NCBI GenBank assembly: GCA_035696365.1
Contig: DASRQS010000052.1
Span: forward strand, 62,001 to 126,000
Direction of reading: 5' to 3'
DNA length: 64,000 bases
Source of the DNA: JALYLC01 sp035696365
GTDB taxonomy: Bacteria > Actinomycetota > Thermoleophilia > Gaiellales > JALYLC01
The translations under genes were made by a program, and so were the position numbers. Position 1 is the first letter of the stretch, and the number at the start of each line of letters is the position of its first letter. Below the pieces are notes generated by a model. It did no database searches. It saw only the letters and a program-made list of their open reading frames with translations, and had not been told where the DNA came from. This document shows, piece after piece, positions 51,377-60,463 of the stretch.

Positions 51377-52587
51377 GAGCGCTCCTTGCGCGCGCTCCAC
51401 TGCACGATCGGCAGCTGCGGCCGCCAGGCGCTGAAGCTGCCGAGGGCCTCGGCCTGGCTGACCTCGAGCCGGACCAGCGCTCCCCCGTGCTTCGCGCTCG
51501 CGGCCTGAAGCAGCTGCTCGCCCTCGATCGTGACGGCGTTCGCCACCAGGCGGCCGCCCGGTCGCAGCGCGTCCCAGCAGCCCTCGACCAGCCCGCGCTG
51601 GGTGAGCCCGCCTCCGACGAAGACGGCGTCCGGATCGTCCAGGCCCTCCAGCGCCTCCGGGGCCCGTCCCTCGCGCAGCTCGAGCTGCGGCACGCCCAGG
51701 ACGCGCGCGTTGCGCATCGCCCGCTGCGCGCGGTCGGCCCGGGCCTCGATCGCGATCGCGCGCGCCGTGGGCTCCGCGCGCAGCCACTCGATCCCGATCG
51801 AGCCGCTGCCCGCGCCCACATCCCAGAGCAGCTCGCCGGGCGCCGGCGACAGCGCGGCCAGCGCGAGCGCGCGGATCGCCCGCCTCGTGATCTGGCCGTC
51901 GTGCTCGTAGGCGTCGTCCGGCAACCCGGGTGTCCGCGGCAGCCAGGCCCGGCCCGGCCCCGGGCGGCACTCGATCGCAACGGCGTGGAGTGCGTCGGCG
52001 GCGCGCTCCGCCCACTCCCCGGCCGTGCTCTCGATCACGCGCTCGGCCGGCCCGCCGAGCTGCTCGAGCACGACGAAGCGACTCGGCCCGAAGCCGCGCT
52101 CGCGCAGGAGGCCGGCGAGCTCGCTCGCGCCGTTGGCGCCCGAGGCGTAGGCGACGATCCGCCGGCCCGGCTGCAGCGAGCGCGCGAGCGTGTCCGGCGA
52201 GCGCCCAACCGTGCTGACGAGCTCGACCTCGGCGGCCGGCCAGCCGAGCCGCGCACACGCCAGCGCCAGCGCGGAGGGGTGCGGATGCACGAGCAGGCGC
52301 CCAGGACCGAGCCGTCGCGCGAGCGTCGCGCCGATCCCGTGCAGCATGGGATCGCCGCTCGCCAGGACGCAGACCCTGGTGCCGTTCGCGTTGCACAGCT
52401 CGTCCACGAGCGGGTCGATTGGAGAGGGCCAGGGCCGCCGCTCCGCATCGCCGGCGGGCAGCAGCTCGAGCTGCCGCCGCGAGCCGACGATCACGTCGGC
52501 GGCCAGCACGGCTGCGCGTGCCGCCTCGCCCAGGCCGGCCCAGCCGTCGGCGCCGATGCCGACCACGACGAGCGGCGGCGTGCTCAC
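51373..52587 (-). CDS. cobL: Precorrin-6Y C5,15-methyltransferase (decarboxylating)
   Basis: A 404-residue fusion of a CbiE-type methyltransferase (residues 1-200: VVGIGADGWAGL, VLASGDPMLHGIGATL) and a CbiT-type decarboxylating methyltransferase (210-404: LLWDVGAGSGSIGIEW, VFVGGGLTQRG). It makes precorrin-8X, the substrate of CobH encoded on the other strand. ATG overlaps the cobB stop. Confidence 0.94.
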   Translation of the reverse strand: MSTPPLVVVGIGADGWAGLGEAARAAVLAADVIVGSRRQLELLPAGDAERRPWPSPIDPLVDELCNANGTRVCVLASGDPMLHGIGATLARRLGPGRLLVHPHPSALALACARLGWPAAEVELVSTVGRSPDTLARSLQPGRRIVAYASGANGASELAGLLRERGFGPSRFVVLEQLGGPAERVIESTAGEWAERAADALHAVAIECRPGPGRAWLPRTPGLPDDAYEHDGQITRRAIRALALAALSPAPGELLWDVGAGSGSIGIEWLRAEPTARAIAIEARADRAQRAMRNARVLGVPQLELREGRAPEALEGLDDPDAVFVGGGLTQRGLVEGCWDALRPGGRLVANAVTIEGEQLLQAASAKHGGALVRLEVSQAEALGSFSAWRPQLPIVQWSARKERS

Positions 52588-53936
52588 GCCGGCTCCGCCG
52601 CGGCAGCCGCGAGGCGCCTTGCGATCTGCGGGAAGCCCGCCCAGTGCACGTGCAGGAAGCTCGCCTGTACACCGCCTGCGACGAATCCCTCGCTTCGCTC
52701 GGTGCCGCGCGCAGCCAGCTTCCAGGCGGCCTGCGCGCTCTCGTCCAACGGCTCGACCTGGGAGTAGTGGAACTCGTGCCCGCGCACCTCCTCACCGGCG
52801 TCGAGCCAGGAGGTCGGGCTGAGCGCCGTCGCTTCGCGGTAGCCGAGCGTCAGCCTGCGCGTCATCGCCGCGCGCACCGGCAGCGCTCCGCACATCGCCT
52901 GCCCGTCGAGTTCGGTGGCGAGATACAGCAGACCGCCGCACTCCGCGAGCACGGGACGACCCGTTCTCGCGAAGGCGGCGACCTCGTCGCGCAGCGATGC
53001 GTTGGCGGCGAGCTCGCCGCCGTAGACCTCGGGGAAACCACCCGCCAGGATCAGCGCCCCCGCACCCTCGGGGAGGCGGTCGTCGCTCATGGGATCGAAC
53101 GGTTGCAGCTCGGCGCCCGAGGCCTCGAGCAGCTCGAGGTTCTCCTGGTAGTGGAACGAGAATGCCGGGCCGCGCGCGATCGCGATACGCGCGCCACGCA
53201 CTCGCTCGCCGGCGAGCTCGGGGCTCCAGGGGGGCACGTCGGTCGCGGGAGCCGAGCGCGCAAGGCGGACCACCTCGTCGAGATCGACAGAGCGCTCCGC
53301 CGCGGCGCTGAGCGTGGCGAGGGCGTCGCGCGCACGCGACTGCCGCTCCTCGGCCGGGACGAGGCCGAGGTGTCGCTCAGGCGTGGCGATGCGCTCGTCA
53401 CGTCGCAGCGCGCCGAGCACGGGAACCCCGAGGTCGGCGAGCGCGTCGCGCAGCAACTGCTCGTGGTGGTCGGAGCCGACGCGGTTGAAGATGACGCCCG
53501 CAACCCTCAACGTCGGGTCGAAGGTGAGGAACCCGTGCACGATGGCCGCGGCGGAGCGCGCCATCGAGGCGGCGTCCACGACCAGCAGGACGGGAGCGTC
53601 CAGGAGCTTCGAGACGTGCGCCGTGGAAGCGAGCTCACCGCGCCCCGAGGCGCCGTCGAAGAGGCCCATCACGCCTTCGACGACAGCGATGTCCGCCCCG
53701 GCCCCGCCATGCTCGACGAGCGGCGCCATGAGCTCCGGCCCGCTCAGGAAGGCGTCGAGATTGCGCCCAGGGCGCCCCGACGCGAGCGCGTGGTAGCTCG
53801 GGTCGATGTAGTCGGGCCCCACCTTGAAGCCCTGCACCGCGAGCCCCCGCGCGCGCAGGGCGCCGATGATCCCGCAGGCGACGGTGGTCTTCCCGGCGCC
53901 GGACGTGGTGCCGCCGATCACGACGCGAGGGATCAC
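52584..53936 (-). CDS. cobB: Cobyrinic/hydrogenobyrinic acid a,c-diamide synthase
   Basis: A 450-residue ATP- and glutamine-dependent amidase. The N-terminal half has the P-loop VIGGTTSGAGKTTVACGI and the DTB-synthetase-like fold; the C-terminal glutaminase has RPVLAECGGLLYLA with the catalytic cysteine and GHEFHYSQVEP. I choose GTG 53936 because GGAGG lies six bases upstream; GTG 53957 is the alternative. A palindromic repeat separates it from cobO. Confidence 0.93.
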   Translation of the reverse strand: MIPRVVIGGTTSGAGKTTVACGIIGALRARGLAVQGFKVGPDYIDPSYHALASGRPGRNLDAFLSGPELMAPLVEHGGAGADIAVVEGVMGLFDGASGRGELASTAHVSKLLDAPVLLVVDAASMARSAAAIVHGFLTFDPTLRVAGVIFNRVGSDHHEQLLRDALADLGVPVLGALRRDERIATPERHLGLVPAEERQSRARDALATLSAAAERSVDLDEVVRLARSAPATDVPPWSPELAGERVRGARIAIARGPAFSFHYQENLELLEASGAELQPFDPMSDDRLPEGAGALILAGGFPEVYGGELAANASLRDEVAAFARTGRPVLAECGGLLYLATELDGQAMCGALPVRAAMTRRLTLGYREATALSPTSWLDAGEEVRGHEFHYSQVEPLDESAQAAWKLAARGTERSEGFVAGGVQASFLHVHWAGFPQIARRLAAAAAEPA

Positions 53937-53952
53937 GCGCAGCCTCCGCGCG

Positions 53953-54005
53953 TGCACACATTGGGTTCAGGCACGCACGTTGCGTGCCCGACCCCGATCT
54001 GTGCA
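53953..54005. repeat. Imperfect 53-bp palindrome between cobO and cobB
   Basis: Arms of 25 bases (53953-53977, 53981-54005) pair at 21 Watson-Crick positions plus one G-T, around a three-base loop. The GGGTTCAGGCACG and CGTGCCCGACCCC segments relate it to the GGGGTC-GACCCC palindromes at 43.4 kb. Inside an operon it may stabilise or attenuate the transcript. Confidence 0.65.
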
Positions 54006-54015
54006 GCGCCGCGGG

Positions 54016-54648
54016 TCACCACTCGATGCCCTGCTGCGCTCGGATGCCGGCATCCATGGGGTGCTTGAGCTTCACCACCTCGGACGCCAGGTCGGCGGCC
54101 GCGATCAGCTCGGGCGGCGCGTCGCGGCCCGTCAGGACGACGTGCTGGAAGCCGGGGCGGTCGCGCAACGTGGCGATCACGTCGTCGAGCTCGATCCAGC
54201 CCCACTTGATGGGATAGGTGATCTCGTCGAGCAGGAGGAACTCGTAGCGCTCCTCGGCGATCATGCGCTTCACGCCGGCCCAGCCCTCGCGCGCCTTGTC
54301 GGCCGACTCCTCGAGATCCTTCGAGAGCCACGACCAGCCGTCGCCCATCTTCTCCCAGTCGATGCCGCCGAGGGCGGCCGCCGCCTTGGCCTCGCCGACC
54401 TTCCACTTGCCCGACTTCACGAACTGGAAGACGCCACAGCGATAGCCGCGCGCCCACGAGCGCAGCAGGATGCCGAAGGCCGACGTGCTCTTCCCCTTGC
54501 CGTGCCCGGTCAGGACGATCACGAGTGGCCGGTCGCGGCGCTTGCGGCGCAGCGGCTCGGCGCTCCCCGCATCGCCAGGCCTGTGCGGTACGTCGATCTC
54601 GTCGCCCCCGTGGCGAATGAGCTGCTCGGGAATCCGTGCCTCTGTCAT
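54016..54648 (-). CDS. cobO: Cob(I)yrinic acid a,c-diamide adenosyltransferase (CobA/CobO type)
   Basis: A 210-residue enzyme that attaches the 5'-deoxyadenosyl group to cobalt. It has the P-loop VIVLTGHGKGKSTSAFG, RGYRCGVFQFVKSGKWKVGE, FLLLDEITYPIKWGW and VVLTGRDAPPELI. ATG overlaps the stop of the ChlID gene. Confidence 0.94.
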   Translation of the reverse strand: MTEARIPEQLIRHGGDEIDVPHRPGDAGSAEPLRRKRRDRPLVIVLTGHGKGKSTSAFGILLRSWARGYRCGVFQFVKSGKWKVGEAKAAAALGGIDWEKMGDGWSWLSKDLEESADKAREGWAGVKRMIAEERYEFLLLDEITYPIKWGWIELDDVIATLRDRPGFQHVVLTGRDAPPELIAAADLASEVVKLKHPMDAGIRAQQGIEW

Positions 54649-56495
54649 GCGGCCGTCCTTGGCATCGCGGGTGGATCGGTGAGCACGTGGCGGCGCGCTC
54701 CCGCCGCGTCCGCGAGGCGCGCCGCGAGGCCGAGGCGCACCGGGCCGTCCTCGATGTCGATCACGTGCGCAGCGTCGGAGGCGCGGCCGAGACGCTCCGC
54801 CGCGCGCCGCACCTCGCCTCTCGGATCCTCGACGCGGCCGTCGGTCAGGATCACGGCGATCGTGCGGCGGCCCCGATCGCGCCCGGCCTCGCGGCGGATG
54901 ACCTCCTCGGCCAGACCAAGGCCGGCGGCGAGCGGCGTCCGCCCGCCGGTCGGAAGGTGGCGGATGGCGTCGGCGGCGAGGCCGAGCGGCGCTCCGGGCG
55001 CCACGAGCACCTGCGCATCGCTGCCCCGGAAGGAGATCACCGCGACGCGATCCCTGCGCTCGTAGGCCTCGCGCAGCAGCTCCAGCAGCGCACCCTTGAC
55101 GCGCGCCAGGCGCCGCCGGGCACCCATCGAGCCGCTGGCGTCCACAACCAGGCAGAGCAGCACGCTCTCGCGTCCGCCGCGCACGTGCTCGCGCAGCGCA
55201 GCATCTCGCTGCACGAGACGGGCGCGCAGGGTGGCCACGATGGAGACGTCGTCGCTGTCCCGGCCGGCCGGCCGGGAGTCGATCGCCCCGGCGCCCTCGC
55301 CCGTGCTGCGCGCGCGCCGCCCGACCGGGCCGCCGCCGCTGCCAGCGATGCGCAGCGCCTCTGCCGGGAGCCGCGCGGGAGCCGGGTCGTCGCGGCGCTC
55401 GCGCGACGGCGCCGGCGCTCCATCCTCGGCGGGCGGCGGCGCATCGGCCCGCCCGCCGCCCTCGGGCGGTGGCCCGCCGGAGGGCGGCTCGGGTGGCGGC
55501 TCGTCATCCAGCGCGCGGTCGATGTCGTCGGGCGAGGGTGTGCGGCCGTCGAGCGGGTCGCGCCGCCGGCGGTGCAGCAGAGCCAGGGCGGCGGCGCGGC
55601 GCACGTGCTCCTCCTCGACCTCGAGCAGGCCCTCCAGCGCCGCCAGCGCCCGTGCTGCGCGAGCGGTCACGATGTCGCCGCGCACGCCATCGACGCCGAG
55701 GCTGGCGCACGCCGACGTGATGCGCAGCAGCTCGCGCTCGGACAGCCGCACGTGCGGCAGGCGCGTGCGGGCGGCCGCGATTCGGCTCGCGAGCTCCTCC
55801 TCGGCGGCTTGCCACTCGCGCGCGAACGCATCTGCGTCGCGCTCGAACGAGAGCCGCCGCCGGACGATCTCCGCACGCACGGCGGGCTCGGGAGGGCCCG
55901 TGACCTCGACGCCGAGACCGAAGCGGTCCAGCAACTGCGGGCGCAGCTCGCCCTCCTCGACGTTCATCGTGCCCACGAGCAGGAAGCGCGCGTCGTGGAC
56001 GGCGGACACGGCGTCGCGCTCGACGCGCGAGACGCCCGAGGCCGCCGCGTCGAGCAGCGCGTCGACGAGGTGATCCGGTAGCAGGTTGACCTCGTCGACG
56101 TACAGGATCCCCTGGTGTGCGCGCGCGAGCAGGCCCGCCTCGAAGGCCTTCTCGCCGTTGAGGGCCCGGCCGAGGTCGAGCGCGCCGACGAGGCGGTCGA
56201 GGCTCGCGCCGAGCGGCAGCTCGACCAGCGTCGCCGCGCGCTGCTCGACCGCCGCGTCCGCCGCGACGAGCCCCTCGGGCGCGACCTCACCCGGCGCGAA
56301 CGCGAAGGCCTGCCCGCTCGCGACGCTCACCGGAGGCAGCAGCGAGGCGAGTCCGCGCACCGCGGTCGACTTGGCGGTGCCGCGCTCGCCGCGCACGAGC
56401 ACGCCGCCGACCTCGGGCGAGACCGCGTTGATCAGCAGGGCCTCGATCAGCGATTCCTGCCCGACGATGGCCGTGAGCGGATAGGGACGGGTCAT
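54645..56495 (-). CDS. Magnesium chelatase ChlI-ChlD fusion, cobaltochelatase motor subunit
   Basis: A 616-residue fusion: AAA+ ATPase (residues 1-310) with VRGERGTAKSTAVRG as P-loop and GILYVDEVNLLPDHLVDALL as Walker B; a proline- and glycine-rich linker (325-400); and a von Willebrand A domain with the MIDAS motif LVVDASGSMG. It is the partner of CobN in actinobacteria, replacing CobS/CobT, and drives cobalt insertion into hydrogenobyrinic acid a,c-diamide. ATG overlaps the cobN stop. A role in a Mg-chelatase is excluded by context. Confidence 0.92.
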   Translation of the reverse strand: MTRPYPLTAIVGQESLIEALLINAVSPEVGGVLVRGERGTAKSTAVRGLASLLPPVSVASGQAFAFAPGEVAPEGLVAADAAVEQRAATLVELPLGASLDRLVGALDLGRALNGEKAFEAGLLARAHQGILYVDEVNLLPDHLVDALLDAAASGVSRVERDAVSAVHDARFLLVGTMNVEEGELRPQLLDRFGLGVEVTGPPEPAVRAEIVRRRLSFERDADAFAREWQAAEEELASRIAAARTRLPHVRLSERELLRITSACASLGVDGVRGDIVTARAARALAALEGLLEVEEEHVRRAAALALLHRRRRDPLDGRTPSPDDIDRALDDEPPPEPPSGGPPPEGGGRADAPPPAEDGAPAPSRERRDDPAPARLPAEALRIAGSGGGPVGRRARSTGEGAGAIDSRPAGRDSDDVSIVATLRARLVQRDAALREHVRGGRESVLLCLVVDASGSMGARRRLARVKGALLELLREAYERRDRVAVISFRGSDAQVLVAPGAPLGLAADAIRHLPTGGRTPLAAGLGLAEEVIRREAGRDRGRRTIAVILTDGRVEDPRGEVRRAAERLGRASDAAHVIDIEDGPVRLGLAARLADAAGARRHVLTDPPAMPRTAA

Positions 56496-59400
56496 GCCCC
56501 GGCCTCCTCGAGCTCGCCCTCCAGCGCCAGGTAGCGGCCGCGGATGCCCGTCAGCGTGTCCGGCTCGGGGCTCGCCCACATGCCGCGATCGGCGGCCTCG
56601 AGCAGCCGCTCGGCGATCGCGCGCGCGGCCCAGGGATTGGAGCGCGTCATGAACTCGGCAACGTCGTCGTCGAGCAGATAGCGCTGCGCGACCTGCTCGT
56701 ACATCCAGTCCTCGGCCACGCCCGTCGTGACGTCGTAGCCGAACAGGTAGTCGACCGTCGCCGACAGCTCGGCCGCGCCCTTGTAGCCGTGACGGATCAT
56801 GGAGGCGATCCAGCGCGGGTTGGCGACGCGCGCCCGGAACACGCGCCGGGTCTCCTCGGCCAGGCTGCGCGCGACGACGCGCGAGGGGTCGGAGCTGTCT
56901 CCCAGGTAGGCCGCCGGATCGCGGCCGGCGAGTGCCCGCACGGTCGCGACCATGCCGCCGTGGTACTGGTAATAGTCGTCCGAGTCGAGGATGTCGTGCT
57001 CGCGCGAGTCGACGTTCTTGACGGCCACCTCGATGCGGCCGAAGCAGTCGCGCATCGAGTCACCCGCTCGCTCGCCCGCGAGCCCGCGCCCGTACGCGAA
57101 CCCGCCCCAGGCCTCGTAGACCTGCGCGATGTCGGCGTCGTCGCGCCAGTCGCGCGCGTCCACGAGCTGCAGCAGGCCCGCGCCGTAAGTGCCCGGCTTG
57201 GAACCGAAGACGCGCATCGTCGCGCGGCGCCAGGAGGCGTCGCCGAGCTCGGCTGCGAGGCGCTCGGCGTCGTCGCGCGCGTGCGCCGCGACGTAGTTCT
57301 GCTCCGCCGGCTCGTCGAGCGCCGCCACCCTGGCGATCGCGTCGTCGAGCAGAACAACGAGATGCGGGAAGGCGTCGCGGAAGAACCCGGAGATGCGCAC
57401 GGTGACGTCGATGCGCGGCCGCCCCAGCTCCTCCAGCGGGATGACCTCTATGCCGGTCACGCGCCGCGACTCGGGATGCCATCTCGGGCGGACGCCGATC
57501 AGGGCGAGGATCTCGGCCACGTCATCGCCCTGCGTGCGCATTGCCGATGTCCCCCACGCCACCAGTCCGACCATGCGCGGCAGCTCTCCCGTCTCGGCGC
57601 GGAAACGGTCGAGCAGGGCATCGGCGAGCCGCACGCCGACCTCCCACGAGAGCTCGGACGGCAGCGCGCGCGGATCGACGGAGTAGAAGTTGCGCCCGGT
57701 CGGGAGCACGTCGACGCGCCCGCGCGTCGGGCTCCCCGACGGCCCGGACGCGACGTGCCTGCCGTTGAGCGCGCCGATCACGCTGCCGAGCTCGTCGGTC
57801 GTGCGCAGGATGCGCGGCACGACCTCGCGCGCGGCGAAGCCCAGCGCGCGCTCGACGCCATCGTGGCTGCGGCCGAGCACCTCGAGGCACACCGCGCCCG
57901 CGCTCCCGGCGTCCCAGTCGCGCGCAGCGAGCGCGTCCAGCAGCGCCATCTGCGCCGCCTCGAGCCGGTCCACCAGGTCGCCGGCGCTCGCCGACGGCCC
58001 GCGGAAACGCGACAGGAGCTCCGGCACCGGCCCCGGCGCGGGCGAGCCCGCCGCGCCGACCAGAGCGGGCTCGTCCAGCCCGAAGGCCGCGCCGACCGCG
58101 CTACGCAGGCCGGGCACGTCGCCCGAGCCGAGGCGCAGGATCGCCGATACGAGCCCGCGCATCTGATCTCCCCGCGGCGGCTGGCCGAGCACGTGCAGCC
58201 CGTCCTTGATCTGGATGTCCTTGACCTCGCAGAGATAGCCGTCGATGTGCTCGACCAGCATGGCGACGTCGTCGGGCCGCTCCTCGATGTGCAGGTCTGA
58301 CTGCAGATTGGCGCGCTCGATCGCGTCCCAGATCTGCACCGCGAGCGAGGGGAGCTTGGAAGGATCGAGGACGTCCAGCCTGGCGTACTCGTCGAGCAGC
58401 GCCTCGAGCTCGGCCATCTCGTCGTAGGTGTCTGCGCGCATCATCGGCGGCACGAGGTGGTCGACGATCACGGCGTGCACGCGCCGTTTGGCCTGCACGC
58501 CCTCCCCCGGGTCGTTGACGACGAAGGGGTAGACGAGCGGCAGGTCGCCGAGGGCGGCGTCGGGGGCGCATTCGGCCGAGAGCGCGAGCGTCTTTCCGGG
58601 CAGCCACTCGAGCGTGCCGTGCTTGCCGAGATGCACGATCGCGTCGGCTCCCCAGACGCGATCGAGCCACCAGTAGCAGGCGAGGTAATGGTGCGTGGGC
58701 GGCAGCTCGGGGTCGTGATAGATGCCGACCGGATCGTCGCCATAGCCGCGCGGCGGCTGGATCGCGATCAGCACGTTGCCGAGCTCGAGACCGGCGATCA
58801 CGAAGTCGTCGCCGTCGACGAAGCGGTCGCCGGGCGCCGGGCCCCAGCGGCTCTCGATCGCCTCACGCAGCGACTCGGGTAGCTGCGCATACCACGCCAG
58901 GTACTCGGCGATGGGCAGCCGCAGCGGGGAGGCGGCCAGCTGGTCGTCGGTCAGGAACTCGGCGTCGTGGCCGCCGGACGCGATCAGCGCGTGCATGAGG
59001 TCGTCGCCGTGCGCGAAGGCGTGCTCGACGTGCATGCCATCCGCGGCGAAGGCCTCGAACAGGCGCAGCGCGCTCGCGGGCGTATCCAGGCCGACGGCCA
59101 TGCCGACCTTGGCGTGCTTGGTCGGGAAGCTGGTGAGCAGCACCGCCACACGCCGGCGTTCGGCCGGAAGCGTCCGCAACCTGGCGGTGCGCACGGCCAG
59201 CCGCGCAACCCTCGAGCAGCGCTCGAGGTCGGGCACGTAGTGCGGGACGGCCACGCCGACGCGGGAGCCGCCGGCGTCGCGCTCCTTGAACGAGATCACG
59301 CCGCCGAGCAACCGCCCGTCGAACTCGGGGATCGCAACCTGCGTGGCGGCATCCAGCGGCGCAAGGCCGGAGTCGGATTCCTGCCAGGACGCGCGCGAGG

Positions 59401-60256
59401 CGGTGGCGCAGACAGCCTGGATCACCGGCACGCCGAGATCGGAGAGCGCCGAGGCGTCCCAGGCCTGCCAGGCCTCCCCCACGCCGTCGCCGCCCTCCGC
59501 CACGACGGCGTCGCCAGCGCTCGAGCCGCCGGTCGCCAGCATCGTCACGATCAGCGCGTCGACCTTGCCGGCGAGCAGCGCCAGCGCCGGGACACGGCCG
59601 TCGGCGTCGCGCCGCAGCGTGTAGCTCCAGACGGCCACGGCGTTGCCGCCGGCCGCCTCGATGGCGCCGCAGAGCGCATCCACGAACGCGGTGTTGCCCG
59701 TCAGGCGGTGCGAGCGGTAGAAGCACACGCCGACCGTCGGGCGAGCAGGATCGTGACCCGCGAGCGCGTCGGCGAGCGGCAGGTCCCCGCGCCCCGGCGC
59801 GTAGACGCCGAGGTCGGGCACCTCGCGCGGCGGCTCGAAGCCGTAGCCCTCGAGCAGGAAGGTGTCGGCGAGGAAGCGCAGCAATTGCTCGACGTTGTCG
59901 ATGTCCCCATGGCGCAGGTACTCGCCCGCCTGCGCGACGGCGCCCACGGGCGCGAGCGAGAGCGCCGTCATCTCGGCGTCCGGCTGCGCCTCGCCACCGA
60001 GTGCGAGCAGCGCGATGCCGCGCTCGGCGCAACCCGCCCGCAGCAGGTCGAAGCCCTCGGGCCACCCACGTCGCCCGCCCAGCACCCGGCAGAGCACCAC
60101 GCGCGCACCGCTGAGCACGTCCTCGACGAACGCGGCGTGATCGGTCGCCGAGCCCGGATTCGCGCAGCGCACCTCCGGGAACCCGTCGGGCAAACGCTCC
60201 ACCGCACCTGCGGTCGCGAGGATCTCCGTGTCGGCGGTGGTTACGAAGCGCAGCAC
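56492..60256 (-). CDS. cobN: Cobaltochelatase subunit CobN
   Basis: A 1254-residue catalytic subunit that inserts cobalt into the corrin. CobN/BchH blocks visible include GVCFYRSHRLTGNTAFVDAL, TSFPTKHAKVGMAVGLDTPA, WGADAIVHLGKHGTLEWLPG and VAWGTSAMRTQGDDVAEIL, and the C-terminal GTYGAGLLQLVDARDWR to YDVTTGVAEDWMYEQV. Starts at GTG 60256, behind AGGAGG and a cobalamin riboswitch, as the first gene of an eight-gene operon. Confidence 0.95.
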   Translation of the reverse strand: MLRFVTTADTEILATAGAVERLPDGFPEVRCANPGSATDHAAFVEDVLSGARVVLCRVLGGRRGWPEGFDLLRAGCAERGIALLALGGEAQPDAEMTALSLAPVGAVAQAGEYLRHGDIDNVEQLLRFLADTFLLEGYGFEPPREVPDLGVYAPGRGDLPLADALAGHDPARPTVGVCFYRSHRLTGNTAFVDALCGAIEAAGGNAVAVWSYTLRRDADGRVPALALLAGKVDALIVTMLATGGSSAGDAVVAEGGDGVGEAWQAWDASALSDLGVPVIQAVCATASRASWQESDSGLAPLDAATQVAIPEFDGRLLGGVISFKERDAGGSRVGVAVPHYVPDLERCSRVARLAVRTARLRTLPAERRRVAVLLTSFPTKHAKVGMAVGLDTPASALRLFEAFAADGMHVEHAFAHGDDLMHALIASGGHDAEFLTDDQLAASPLRLPIAEYLAWYAQLPESLREAIESRWGPAPGDRFVDGDDFVIAGLELGNVLIAIQPPRGYGDDPVGIYHDPELPPTHHYLACYWWLDRVWGADAIVHLGKHGTLEWLPGKTLALSAECAPDAALGDLPLVYPFVVNDPGEGVQAKRRVHAVIVDHLVPPMMRADTYDEMAELEALLDEYARLDVLDPSKLPSLAVQIWDAIERANLQSDLHIEERPDDVAMLVEHIDGYLCEVKDIQIKDGLHVLGQPPRGDQMRGLVSAILRLGSGDVPGLRSAVGAAFGLDEPALVGAAGSPAPGPVPELLSRFRGPSASAGDLVDRLEAAQMALLDALAARDWDAGSAGAVCLEVLGRSHDGVERALGFAAREVVPRILRTTDELGSVIGALNGRHVASGPSGSPTRGRVDVLPTGRNFYSVDPRALPSELSWEVGVRLADALLDRFRAETGELPRMVGLVAWGTSAMRTQGDDVAEILALIGVRPRWHPESRRVTGIEVIPLEELGRPRIDVTVRISGFFRDAFPHLVVLLDDAIARVAALDEPAEQNYVAAHARDDAERLAAELGDASWRRATMRVFGSKPGTYGAGLLQLVDARDWRDDADIAQVYEAWGGFAYGRGLAGERAGDSMRDCFGRIEVAVKNVDSREHDILDSDDYYQYHGGMVATVRALAGRDPAAYLGDSSDPSRVVARSLAEETRRVFRARVANPRWIASMIRHGYKGAAELSATVDYLFGYDVTTGVAEDWMYEQVAQRYLLDDDVAEFMTRSNPWAARAIAERLLEAADRGMWASPEPDTLTGIRGRYLALEGELEEAGA

Positions 60257-60266
60257 GTCCGCACTA

Positions 60267-60289
60267 CCTCCTCGGGATCGAGCGTCCCG
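60267..60289 (-). promoter_or_regulatory. Expression-platform hairpin abutting the cobN ribosome-binding site
   Basis: On the minus strand CGGGA pairs with TCCCG over a seven-base loop (60289-60273) and AGGAGG follows directly (60272-60267), ten bases from the GTG. It matches the cbtB platform at 19 of 23 positions; the outermost pair is C-G here and G-C there. Confidence 0.6.
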
Positions 60290-60294
60290 GCATC

Positions 60295-60410
60295 GAGGGC
60301 CCGCGGCGGTCGGGTTCCTGGCTCACGGCTGACGCTCGCCGATCACAGTGGCGCGACCGCCCCGGGCTTGCACCGGGTTCCCCGCACCGCCACGCTGAGC
60401 GGCCTACTGT
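60295..60410 (-). promoter_or_regulatory. Cobalamin riboswitch aptamer (upstream of cobN)
   Basis: Minus strand shows GCGGGGAACCCGG with CCCGGGG, GCGCCACTGTGATCGG (B12 box) and GTGAGCCAGGAACCCG in the right order and spacing, with GGCGGT pairing ACCGCC at the base. It should repress the whole cobN-cobF operon when cobalamin is plentiful. It lies about 50 bases after the encapsulin gene stop. Confidence 0.92.
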
Positions 60411-60463
60411 AACCGCACCGGGCCAGGCCCGGCCGGAAGACGCGCCTCGAAACCTCGAGCTCG

